Source: Flavobacterium sp. UBA807 (GTDB taxonomy: Bacteria; Bacteroidota; Bacteroidia; Flavobacteriales; Flavobacteriaceae). Taken from it: a stretch of DNA of 5,881 bases. Shown in pieces: positions 1-5,881 of the stretch (position 1 is its first letter; each line of letters opens with the position of its first letter). The translations under genes and the position numbers were made by a program. The stretch is taken from assembly GCA_002296885.1 (NCBI GenBank), contig DBIH01000257.1, positions 1 to 5,881 on the forward strand, given 5' to 3'. The notes below the pieces were generated by a model. It had not been told where the DNA came from and did not search any database. It was given only the letters and a program-made list of their open reading frames with translations.

Positions 1-468
1 AGTAAAACTTTTGCATTCAAGGATTTTATCCTCGACAGAAAGCCGGAACATTACGAGTTCTCGGATATTGATATGACTGAAAAAAGAAGGATTCCTTTTG
101 AAAAAGATTATTTCACTTTAATGGAATTCTCTGCAAAATGGGATGTTATTCCAAGTATGCTTTGCCAAAATCATACGCAGCTTATCAAAGGTTTTATGGG
201 ACAGACTACTGCTTTTGACAGCCAATTAATAAAGTCAAATGTATTGATCTTAGGAAAAAATGAATTAAACGATGAAGCCCGTTATATTCATGGGCAAAAA
301 GGAAAAGGTTTCTTTACCTTTTATGGAGGCCACGACCCGGAAGATTACCAGCATAGAGTAGGAGATGAACCAACTGTTTTGGATTTGCATCCGAATTCGC
401 CAGGATTCCGTTTGATACTGAATAATGTTCTTTTTCCTGCAGCGAGAAAGAAACCCCAGAAAACTTAA
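1..468 (+). CDS. C-terminal part of a flavobacterial 'asparagine synthetase B'-annotated protein (5' end outside window)
   Basis: Frame 1 is open from the first base to the TAA at 466-468, giving 155 residues. An internal ATG at 73 exists, but the codons before it read as the same protein (SKTFAFKDFILDRKPEHY), so this is a truncated gene and not one that starts at 73. I recognise the C-terminus from memory of a roughly 400-residue flavobacterial family that databases name asparagine synthetase B. Recognisable stretches are MEFSAKWDVIPSMLCQNHTQ (about 41-60), GKGFFTFYGGHDPEDYQHR (101-119) and the terminal HPNSPGFRLILNNVLFPAAR (130-149). Nothing visible here resembles the Ntn glutaminase or ATP-pyrophosphatase domains of true AsnB; the GGHDPEDYQH block suggests a glutamine-amidotransferase-like or ThuA-like fold instead, which is inference. 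The substrate is unknown. The gene ends tail to tail with the minus-strand DUF1569 gene, and the two stop codons overlap. Family membership is fairly sure; function is not. Confidence 0.65.
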   Translation, partial: SKTFAFKDFILDRKPEHYEFSDIDMTEKRRIPFEKDYFTLMEFSAKWDVIPSMLCQNHTQLIKGFMGQTTAFDSQLIKSNVLILGKNELNDEARYIHGQKGKGFFTFYGGHDPEDYQHRVGDEPTVLDLHPNSPGFRLILNNVLFPAARKKPQKT

Positions 469-932
469 TCTCTAAGAATATCTTCAATTATTTTGAGGTG
501 ATGTTTGGTATGAAGTTCTAAAAAATGAATAGCTGTTTTCAAGTCCAAATCTCCAAAATAAGGATGTGTAAAATAGTTTTTAGATTTCAATAAAGCTAAT
601 TCAGAAACACTGTTTCGAACTATTTCCAGTTTATTTATTAAATGCGCTTGAGTAATTTCGTCAGCCGGCTGAACTGATTTTGGGGCTTTCCCTCTGCCTC
701 GTGGAATTTTTTTAAGAAGCGTTTGTACCAAAAAACGTTTAAAATTGAACCGCCATTTATAATCATCCGGATTTGATTTTTTCAATTGATTGATGACAGC
801 GTATAACACCAAAAGAGAATGTTCAGTATGCCATCCAACCGATGATTCCGAAATGTGGGTATTTGTCTTTTCAAAATCAGGAATATAAGATTCCAGTTGA
901 TTTAAAAGCAATTGTAATTTTTTCATAATCAT
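465..932 (-). CDS. DUF1569 family protein (DinB-like superfamily)
   Basis: From the ATG at 932 this is 155 residues. Diagnostic blocks are SVGWHTEHSLL (31-41), the basic RGRGKAPKSVQP (78-89) and HPYFGDLDLKTAIHFLELHT (123-142), running on into KHHLKIIEDI. These are typical of DUF1569, a family placed in the DinB/YfiT-like four-helix superfamily. H35 or H38 together with H141 and H145 (the HTKHH block) sit where DinB proteins bind a divalent metal; the activity is unknown and the protein has no signal peptide, so it should be cytoplasmic. Four in-frame ATGs compete: 950, 944, 932 and 926. I prefer 932 because it forms an ATGA overlap with the stop of the preceding DinB gene and has GGGGAG just upstream; 926 (MKKLQLLL) is the next best. 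It is the last gene of the three-gene minus-strand unit and converges on the plus-strand gene at 468 with a 4-base overlap. Confidence 0.8.
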   Translation of the reverse strand: MIMKKLQLLLNQLESYIPDFEKTNTHISESSVGWHTEHSLLVLYAVINQLKKSNPDDYKWRFNFKRFLVQTLLKKIPRGRGKAPKSVQPADEITQAHLINKLEIVRNSVSELALLKSKNYFTHPYFGDLDLKTAIHFLELHTKHHLKIIEDILRD

Positions 933-1387
933 CTTACTCCCCATTCCCATAAACCATATTGTGTTTTTTGGTCAACAGCATGTCCCGATTGCTTCAGGGT
1001 TAGCATAATCTGTCCACGATGATGGCTTTCATGTGAAATAAGATATCCAAGAAAAGCAGTTGGATGTGGTTTAAACCCTTTGATTTTGCCTTCTAAAATA
1101 GCTTTTTCTAAAAGTTTTGCTATGGCTTCTGCACTTTTATTCAATTCAGAAATCAATATCGATTTATCGATATTGATTTCCTTATCGAGTTTTATCAAGC
1201 CACTTAATAATTCAGGAGCTGCAGCCTTGAGCCACATCATTCTTACATTATGCAGATGTGCAAATTGCTCACCAACTTTCCTGCCTTTTGATGCAGAAAT
1301 ATCAATCAGGTAACTTTCATCAATCGTATCAAGCAAATATAAATTGATGCGATTGTGAATGTACCAGGTGCCAATGAGTTCACTCAT
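929..1387 (-). CDS. DinB family protein (putative metal-dependent thiol transferase-like)
   Basis: This 152-residue protein shows the DinB/YfiT-like pattern: a first helix with HNRINLYLLD (11-20), GEQFAHLHNVRMMW (39-52) carrying H44 and H46, and HESHHRGQIMLTLKQSG (119-135) carrying H119, H122 and H123. One histidine from the second helix plus the HxxxH pair H119/H123 would form the usual metal triad. The C-terminus ends in QYGLWEWGVR. Related proteins include bacillithiol-dependent S-transferases and DNA-damage-inducible proteins of unclear activity, so the specific reaction here is unknown; a cytoplasmic location is expected. The ATG overlaps the TAA of the upstream secreted-protein gene (TAATG), and its own TGA overlaps the ATG of the DUF1569 gene, which points to translational coupling in one operon. 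The coding sequence contains a 32-base palindrome, listed separately. Confidence 0.85.
   Translation of the reverse strand: MSELIGTWYIHNRINLYLLDTIDESYLIDISASKGRKVGEQFAHLHNVRMMWLKAAAPELLSGLIKLDKEINIDKSILISELNKSAEAIAKLLEKAILEGKIKGFKPHPTAFLGYLISHESHHRGQIMLTLKQSGHAVDQKTQYGLWEWGVR
1149..1180. repeat. 32-base near-perfect palindrome inside the DinB gene
   Basis: The arms 1149-1163 and 1166-1180 are perfect 15-base inverted repeats separated by only two bases (TT at 1164-1165). Each arm contains ATCGAT (1158-1163 and 1166-1171). In the coding frame the element encodes EINIDKSILIS, residues 70-80 of the DinB protein, between the two histidine-bearing helices. As RNA it can fold into a long AT-rich hairpin. 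No role is known; it may be a quasi-palindrome perfected by template switching, or a binding site. Confidence 0.85.
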
Positions 1388-2847
1388 TATTTACAGTTTT
1401 GATATTCCTGAGCGATTCTGATAAGATTGTCTTCAATTTTTAAATCAAACTCATTCTTTTTTATATCATCAGATAAGCTTTTGCATGCTTTTAAATAATC
1501 AGCCAATTGAACACTCAGATTTTCAGTGCTTCTGCGGTCTAACATTTGCCCTTTGGCTTCAGGAGTAATTTTAATAACATATTTTTCAGTTTCCACAGGA
1601 TCATGTAAAACCATAATTTTATCTTCTTTGTGAATCATTTGGAAGAAAAAAGCATTGTCGAAAGCAAAATTTCCAATGTTCTGAATCTTTTTCATGGCTT
1701 CACCTTTCACGGCCATGCCATAATAAAATGTCTCTTTGTTGTTTTCGGTAATGCAGAAATAGGCATTACTGCTTGCTTTGAAAGTTTTAGTGCGTTCTTG
1801 GTTTTTCTCATTTCGGTATGTGATACTCACTCTTTTTCCAAAATTATCAGCTGCATCTTCAGGTAATACCTGTCCAGTTTCGTTAACATCTAACATTTGG
1901 AAATAAATGCTGATAATACCATCATAGCGTTTACCATCACCATCAACCAAATAGCCTTTTTTGTTATAGATGTTAACGCTTCTTTCTTTTGCGAGGGCCA
2001 CTTTTGCCGCATATAATTTGGCATTTTCATCTCGAATCTGATGCCCAAGTGTATAACCACGTGATACCGCATCCCACAAAAATTCATTAAGGAAAGTTGT
2101 GTTTCCTTCAGAGTACATGCTTTTTGTGACAAAATCATAGCTTTTGCCATCAAACCCTGTTAGTTTAAAATTCGCACCTAAGCTAACAAATCCTAAAGAA
2201 ACTGCTTTATTGCCATCAATATCATAAAGGTAGGCATAATCACGTGCGCCACCGCCAACGATGTAAGGCTCGGTAACCAAACGACCAACAATTACCAATT
2301 TTCCACCTTGTGTAAACGTGATACTTTTGTCATTTTGGATTTGTGGATTGTATCGTGCCTTTATTTCCTGTACTTTTTTCTTTTGGGCATCGGCTTCAAT
2401 TTGGGCTGTTGCAACGGTCTTGCCATATTTATCGCTAAGGCTTTCGCGTTGTGTTTCAAAGAATGTCTTTAAAGCACTGTCATTGATACCGGAAGCATCA
2501 AGTAAATTATATTTTACAGACAAATTGTGGGCAATAATACGTTTTACGTCAAAAGCATTTATCAGCACATCATGCGGAATTTCGGTCTTGATTTTCCCAT
2601 CAGCACTCGTTACTTCAAGCCATTGATAGAATTGCGTATTATTTACGGATAAACCTTTAAAATCAACAGAAAATTTCTTTTCACCACTTAATGTAGAGAA
2701 TTCGTAATGATCGCGATAAGGTTCGGTTATAGTAGCTATTTCTACTTTATCGTAGAGAATTTTATCTTTTTTAATTTGGATTTTTTGACCAAATGTCAAA
2801 ACGGTAAACAAGAGTGTGCAAAGAAGGAAAGTTAATTTTTTTCTCAT
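1387..2847 (-). CDS. Secreted protein of unknown function, 486 residues
   Basis: I do not recognise a named family. From the ATG at 2847 the protein begins with a clear signal peptide: MRKK, then a hydrophobic core LTFLLCTLLFTVLTF, with probable cleavage near FGQ-KIQ (residues 19-24). C10 is not in a good lipobox (FLLC has Leu before the Cys), so signal peptidase I export is more likely than a lipoprotein. The mature part looks beta-rich at 22-115, has a charged helical stretch at about 122-168 rich in Lys, Glu, Ala and Gln, then a Gly- and Tyr-rich section (VGGGARDYAYLYDIDGNKAV, 197-216) and a KKGYLVDGDGKRYDG segment (296-310). The C-terminus (about 446-486) is helical with C455 and C485, which could form a disulfide. 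There is no recognisable type IX secretion sorting domain. The frame stays open upstream to 3051, but that extension runs into cphA and would bury the signal peptide, so 2847 is preferred; 2922 is an in-frame alternative. It is the first gene of the unit and overlaps the DinB start by one base. Confidence 0.8.
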   Translation of the reverse strand: MRKKLTFLLCTLLFTVLTFGQKIQIKKDKILYDKVEIATITEPYRDHYEFSTLSGEKKFSVDFKGLSVNNTQFYQWLEVTSADGKIKTEIPHDVLINAFDVKRIIAHNLSVKYNLLDASGINDSALKTFFETQRESLSDKYGKTVATAQIEADAQKKKVQEIKARYNPQIQNDKSITFTQGGKLVIVGRLVTEPYIVGGGARDYAYLYDIDGNKAVSLGFVSLGANFKLTGFDGKSYDFVTKSMYSEGNTTFLNEFLWDAVSRGYTLGHQIRDENAKLYAAKVALAKERSVNIYNKKGYLVDGDGKRYDGIISIYFQMLDVNETGQVLPEDAADNFGKRVSITYRNEKNQERTKTFKASSNAYFCITENNKETFYYGMAVKGEAMKKIQNIGNFAFDNAFFFQMIHKEDKIMVLHDPVETEKYVIKITPEAKGQMLDRRSTENLSVQLADYLKACKSLSDDIKKNEFDLKIEDNLIRIAQEYQNCK

Positions 2848-2922
2848 GAGAGTTGCTTTTTTAAGGTGTTCGTCACCCGAACCGCTATAGCGGTGAACAG
2901 ATGAAATAATTTTCGATTTCAT
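2848..2922 (-). promoter_or_regulatory. Structured leader with a 25-codon in-frame ORF upstream of the secreted-protein gene
   Basis: An ATG at 2922 opens a stop-free 25-codon stretch (MKSKIISSVHRYSGSGDEHL, then KKATL) that runs in frame into the signal-peptide ATG at 2847. The same DNA is rich in inverted repeats: ACCGCTATAGCGGT at 2881-2894 is a perfect palindrome; 2868-2872 pairs with 2878-2882 (GTTCG/CGAAC); 2865-2868 pairs with 2874-2877 (GGTG/CACC); and 2873-2877 pairs with 2892-2896. Because these pairings share bases they are mutually exclusive, as in an attenuator or riboswitch-like leader. I cannot match it to a known riboswitch class. The nearest promoter-like site is a poor one, AACATTTG at 2949-2942, with no good -33 partner. 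It could instead be a true N-terminal extension, which I think unlikely. Confidence 0.45.
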
Positions 2923-2969
2923 AGTTTGTTTTTTTGAGTAACAAATGTTTTTAAATTTAGTTATTAAAG

Positions 2970-2998
2970 AAATCCCAAACGATAAACATTTGGGATTT
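2970..2998 (-). terminator. cphA: Hairpin terminator downstream of cphA
   Basis: Perfect 10-base arms, 2970-2979 and 2989-2998 (AAATCCCAAA and TTTGGGATTT), flank a 9-base loop, starting 10 bases after the cphA TAA. On the minus strand the hairpin is followed by CTTTAATAACT, a poor T tract, so termination may be incomplete. The placement directly after cphA, before the leader of the next gene, supports a terminator or 3'-end stabiliser. Confidence 0.65.
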
Positions 2999-3007
2999 AA
3001 ATCTTGA

Positions 3008-5629
3008 TTAAGATACTTCTTCGCTTTCTTTATCCAGGTATTCCTGAACAATTTCTATGGCATTGGTTACCACATCGCTTAAAGCGGTAATAAAGCTTCC
3101 ATCTTCGGCGGTATCAATCGCATGCTTGATGGCTTCCACTTCTTTTTTGATGATTTCGTGGGTAACATTTCTGCCGCTTTCTTTTATCCCTTCCATTATT
3201 AAACCGATGATTTCCTCTTCAGTTCTTCCGCGTAAGTGTTTTTCCTGACGGATAATAATATGGTCGAACATGCGGGCAGCGATTGCTGCACATTCTTTGA
3301 TGTCTTCGTCACGACGGTCACCAACTCCGGCAATGATTCCGATTTTTTTAGTGGCTTCTACCGAACTTAAATATTCTTCAACACCCTTATATCCAGCCGG
3401 ATTATGAGCAAAGTCGATCAACACTTTGAATTTCTTGAATTCGAAAACATTCATTCTTCCCGGTGTTTGTGCCGCACTTGGGATAAATGTTTGTAGAGAT
3501 AAGCTAATATCTTCGGTTTTGAATCCTTGTAAATAAGCTGCCAGAGTAGCGGCAAGAACGTTTGCAATCATGAATTTGGCCTTTCCTCCCATTGTCAATG
3601 GAACGTGGGTAGCTCTTTCGACCCTGATTTTCCATTCCCCTTTTTTGATGGTGATAAATCCGTTTTCATATACGGCAACAATTTTTCCTTCTTTAGAGAA
3701 TTGTTTGGCTTTCGGATTATTTTCATCCATGCTGAAATAAGCAATATTGCAGCTTAATTCATTGGCAATCTTAAGGCACTGCTCGTCTTCGGCATTTAAA
3801 ATAGCCCAGCCATCCTTTTTCACGCTTTTTACGACAGTGCTTTTCACACGTGCCAAATCGTCTAAGGTATGAATGTCACTCAAACCTAAATGGTCTTCCT
3901 GAATATTGGTAATGATTCCGATATCACAACGACTAAATCCCAATCCGGAACGTAAAATACCGCCACGTGCAGTTTCCAATACGGCGAATTCAACCGTTGG
4001 ATCCTTCAGGATATATTCAGCTGATATTGGTCCGGTCGTATCGCCTTTTTCCATCATGTGGTTTTGAACATAAATACCATCCGATGTAGTGAAACCAACT
4101 TTATAACCATTGTTTTTAACGATATGTGCAATCAATCGGGTAGTGGTAGTTTTACCGTTAGTCCCGGTAATTGCAATAATAGGAATGCGGCTTGGTTTTC
4201 CGGGAGGATAAAGCATGTCAATTACCGGAGCGGCAACGTTTCTTGGTAATCCTTCAGAAGGAGCCAAGTGCATACGGAATCCGGGTGCAGCATTAACTTC
4301 AAGAATACAACCGCCGTTTTCTTTTAAAGGTTGTGTTAGATTTTCTGCCATGATATCGATACCACAAACGTCCAATCCGATGACACGAGAAATCCTTTCG
4401 CAAAGGAAAATATTTTCAGGGTGCATCATATCGGTAACATCAATCGAAGTTCCACCTGTACTAAGGTTTGCAGTTGATTTCAAATAAACTACTTCATCTT
4501 TTTTTGGAACGGTTTCCAGAGTATAATTTAGTTTTTCCAACAAATCTGTAGTGTCACGGTCGACGTCGATTTCGGTAAGTACATTTTCGTGCCCGTAACC
4601 ACGGCGCGGATCTTTGTTGGTTTCTTCAATCAGTTGCTGGATGGTATGTTTCCCGTCCCCTTTTACGTGAGCAGGCTCACGTTTAGCGGCAGCAACCAAT
4701 TTATTGTCGATTACCAAAACCCTGAAGTCATAGCCTGTAATGAATCGCTCAACGATTACACGATGGCTGTATTTTTTGGCATAAGCCAAACCGGAAATAG
4801 CATCTTCCCTGTTTTTTACATTGATGGAAGCGCCTTTACCGTGATTTCCGTCCAATGGTTTGATTACGATTGGATAACCAATTTTTCGGATTACGTCATC
4901 TAAATCTTCTTCGTCTACACAAATGCCGCCGCTTGCCACCGGAATGGATGCAGCATCCAACATTTTTTTGGTTTGCTCCTTGTTGCAGGCAATATCTACG
5001 GCAATGCTACTGGTTTTGCAGGTTATGGTTGCCTGAAAACGCATTTGGTTGATACCATAACCTAATTGTACCAGTGAGTTTGTTCCCAATCGAATCCAGG
5101 GAATATCCCTTGAAACAGCTTCTTCAACGATACTTCCTGTTGAAGGGCCAAGGCGCACGCGCTCACGAATTTCACGCATTTTCTGGATATCGGCTTCAAC
5201 GTCATAATCGGTGCCGTCAATCAAGGCTTGTGCAATTGCAACAGAACTTTCAGCGGCAAACATTCCAACATTCTCCTCAGTGTAACTGAATACTACATTA
5301 TATACTCCCGGAGTTTTGGTTTCGCGTGTTCTTCCGAAACCAGTTTCCATTCCGGCAAGCGTTTGGATTTCCAATGCAATATGTTCTATTACATGCCCCA
5401 TCCAGGTTCCGCGTTCGACGCGCGAAAAGAATCCGCCGCGCACACCTTCAGAACAGCGGTGCTCAATCATGGTTGGGAACATCGCTTCTATCCTTTCACG
5501 AAAACCTTCAATTTTGTTGGTTGGGAACTGTTCCATTTCCTCCAAATCGAGACGCATCTGGATTAATTTTTTACGTTGGACACTCCAAATGTTAGGGCCA
5601 CGAAGCGCCTGAATCTTATCTATTTTCAT
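3008..5629 (-). CDS. cphA: Cyanophycin synthetase CphA
   Basis: This 873-residue protein has the full three-part plan and usual length of CphA1. It makes cyanophycin (multi-L-arginyl-poly-L-aspartate) in the cytoplasm, adding Asp and then Arg in two ATP-dependent steps. Residues 1-160 form the N domain, with GHVIEHIALEIQTLAG (78-93); H79, E82 and H83 form an HxxEH motif like the hydrolytic primer-making site reported for some CphA1 enzymes. The ATP-grasp domain (about 165-475) shows IVIKPLDGNHGKGASI (254-269), HVKGDGKHTIQQLIEETN (321-338) and the metal-binding end EVNAAPGFRMH (444-454). The Mur-ligase-like domain (about 480-870) has the P-loop GTNGKTTTTRLIAH (489-502), LETARGGILRSGLG (551-564), TPGRMNVFE (722-730) and DFAHNPAGY (739-747). 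All key motifs look intact. The start at 5629 (MKIDKIQALRGPN) fits the family start. A terminator hairpin follows at 2970-2998. No cyanophycinase gene is visible within the window. Confidence 0.95.
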   Translation of the reverse strand: MKIDKIQALRGPNIWSVQRKKLIQMRLDLEEMEQFPTNKIEGFRERIEAMFPTMIEHRCSEGVRGGFFSRVERGTWMGHVIEHIALEIQTLAGMETGFGRTRETKTPGVYNVVFSYTEENVGMFAAESSVAIAQALIDGTDYDVEADIQKMREIRERVRLGPSTGSIVEEAVSRDIPWIRLGTNSLVQLGYGINQMRFQATITCKTSSIAVDIACNKEQTKKMLDAASIPVASGGICVDEEDLDDVIRKIGYPIVIKPLDGNHGKGASINVKNREDAISGLAYAKKYSHRVIVERFITGYDFRVLVIDNKLVAAAKREPAHVKGDGKHTIQQLIEETNKDPRRGYGHENVLTEIDVDRDTTDLLEKLNYTLETVPKKDEVVYLKSTANLSTGGTSIDVTDMMHPENIFLCERISRVIGLDVCGIDIMAENLTQPLKENGGCILEVNAAPGFRMHLAPSEGLPRNVAAPVIDMLYPPGKPSRIPIIAITGTNGKTTTTRLIAHIVKNNGYKVGFTTSDGIYVQNHMMEKGDTTGPISAEYILKDPTVEFAVLETARGGILRSGLGFSRCDIGIITNIQEDHLGLSDIHTLDDLARVKSTVVKSVKKDGWAILNAEDEQCLKIANELSCNIAYFSMDENNPKAKQFSKEGKIVAVYENGFITIKKGEWKIRVERATHVPLTMGGKAKFMIANVLAATLAAYLQGFKTEDISLSLQTFIPSAAQTPGRMNVFEFKKFKVLIDFAHNPAGYKGVEEYLSSVEATKKIGIIAGVGDRRDEDIKECAAIAARMFDHIIIRQEKHLRGRTEEEIIGLIMEGIKESGRNVTHEIIKKEVEAIKHAIDTAEDGSFITALSDVVTNAIEIVQEYLDKESEEVS

Positions 5630-5721
5630 GTTTAGGTGTAGTTAGTAAAAGTAATTAGTAATGATTTTGTTAAAAATAGGAAATTTTTATTGTTGAAAAG
5701 TAATTTTTTTGGAGAAAAGGT

Positions 5722-5744
5722 AAAAAAATCGGATCGCTTCTGAT
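5722..5744 (-). terminator. Weak attenuator- or terminator-like hairpin in the cphA leader
   Basis: On the minus strand ATCAGA-AGCGA-TCCGAT (5744-5728) can form a six-pair stem with one mismatch, followed at once by a run of Ts (5727-5722). The stem is weak and may be chance in AT-rich DNA. If real, it would end an upstream transcript or attenuate cphA about 95 bases before its start. Confidence 0.2.
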
Positions 5745-5772
5745 GAAAGTAAATTTTGGGAATTGATTTTCA

Positions 5773-5802
5773 GAATTTTAGATGATTAAAAATGTATGAC
5801 AA
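5773..5802 (-). promoter_or_regulatory. Possible Bacteroidetes-type promoter for cphA
   Basis: On the minus strand a TTG (5802-5800) is followed after 19 bases by TAAAATTC (5780-5773). The flavobacterial consensus is TTG, 17-23 bases, then TAnnTTTG, so the spacing fits but the -7 box matches only in part (TA plus two of the four TTTG bases). It would give a leader of about 140 bases. Other weak boxes in the same region cannot be excluded. Confidence 0.22.
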
Positions 5803-5856
5803 TTACTGTTTAGCCCTGATGGAAGTGGAAATCCTTTTTATTGTTTTAACAAGAAG

Positions 5857-5881
5857 TACCTCGACTGCGCTCGGTGTGACA
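5857..5881. repeat. Edge of a flavobacterial intergenic repeat (CTCGACTGCGCTCGGTGTGACA type)
   Basis: The last 25 bases contain ACCTCGACTGCGCTCGGTG followed by TGACA. They are much more GC-rich than the neighbouring DNA, and they match in form a short, partly palindromic element that I recall as being scattered between genes in Flavobacterium and relatives. The window cuts it, so its full length and second arm are not visible. Only one copy lies here, so repetition cannot be shown from this sequence. Confidence 0.5.

Larger units (their letters stand above)
5630..5856. other. Non-coding region upstream of cphA
   Basis: I see no convincing gene on either strand. The stretch is strongly AT-rich with A and T runs and presumably carries the cphA promoter and a long 5' leader. 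There is no clear Shine-Dalgarno before the cphA ATG (the sequence is ACTACACCTAAACATG), which is normal for Bacteroidetes. Two weak sites inside it are listed separately. Confidence 0.6.

Noticed and set aside
1149..1180. Palindrome as a transposon end, attachment site or terminator
   Set aside because: There is no flanking duplication, integrase or T tract, and the gene is intact across it.
1890..2153. Minus-strand 87-codon frame inside the secreted-protein gene
   Set aside because: It is a shifted-frame shadow of the longer intact gene, rich in Met and Lys with no domain.
2942..2949. AACATTTG on the minus strand as the -7 box of the secreted-protein operon
   Set aside because: It differs from TAnnTTTG at the first base, and the expected spacing shows no TTG or TTTG partner; the only TTTG is in the terminator arm, too far away.
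2970..2998. Bidirectional terminator also serving a plus-strand gene
   Set aside because: No plus-strand gene ends nearby and the plus-strand 3' flank has no T run.
2848..3051. Extended N-terminus of the secreted protein starting at ATG 3051
   Set aside because: It overlaps the end of cphA, crosses the terminator hairpin, and would place the clear signal peptide at residue 69 of the protein.
3057..5612. Several plus-strand open frames of 60-112 codons opposite cphA
   Set aside because: They lie wholly antisense to a well-supported gene, have low-complexity or improbable compositions, and match no family; they are frame shadows.
5841..5852. TTGTTTTAACAA inverted repeat as an operator
   Set aside because: Arms of five AT-rich bases are expected by chance in this DNA, and nothing else ties it to a regulator.

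Overview
The window looks like chromosomal DNA of a Flavobacterium-type Bacteroidetes. It is AT-rich, its intergenic regions are full of A and T runs, classical Shine-Dalgarno sequences are scarce, the proteins read like flavobacterial families, and the right edge carries an intergenic repeat of a kind I associate with flavobacterial genomes. No rRNA, tRNA, CRISPR array, integrase or transposase is visible.

Layout from left to right. (1) Positions 1-468, plus strand: the C-terminal 155 residues of a protein usually annotated 'asparagine synthetase B' in flavobacteria; its start lies outside the window. (2) Positions 465-2847, minus strand: a tightly packed three-gene unit. Read in its own direction it is a secreted 486-residue protein of unknown function, then a DinB-superfamily protein, then a DUF1569 protein, which is also DinB-like. 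The junctions are TAATG and ATGA stop/start overlaps, so translation is probably coupled. (3) Positions 2848-3007: an intergenic stretch holding a hairpin terminator for the upstream gene and a structured leader ahead of the secreted-protein gene. (4) Positions 3008-5629, minus strand: a complete 873-residue cyanophycin synthetase, CphA. (5) Positions 5630-5881: a long non-coding upstream region with no clear gene, a weak promoter candidate, a weak attenuator-like hairpin and the edge of the repeat.

Functionally, only cphA can be tied to a defined pathway: ATP-dependent, non-ribosomal synthesis of the Asp-Arg storage polymer cyanophycin. No cyanophycinase or isoaspartyl dipeptidase is seen here. 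The three-gene unit downstream is separated from cphA by a terminator-like hairpin and is probably a separate transcription unit, perhaps with some read-through. Its job is unknown; the pairing of an exported protein with two putative metal-binding four-helix DinB-fold proteins is the context clue.

No certain new system is present. The two least explained signals are the overlapping inverted repeats in the open 25-codon leader (2848-2922) and a near-perfect 32-base palindrome inside the DinB coding region (1149-1180).
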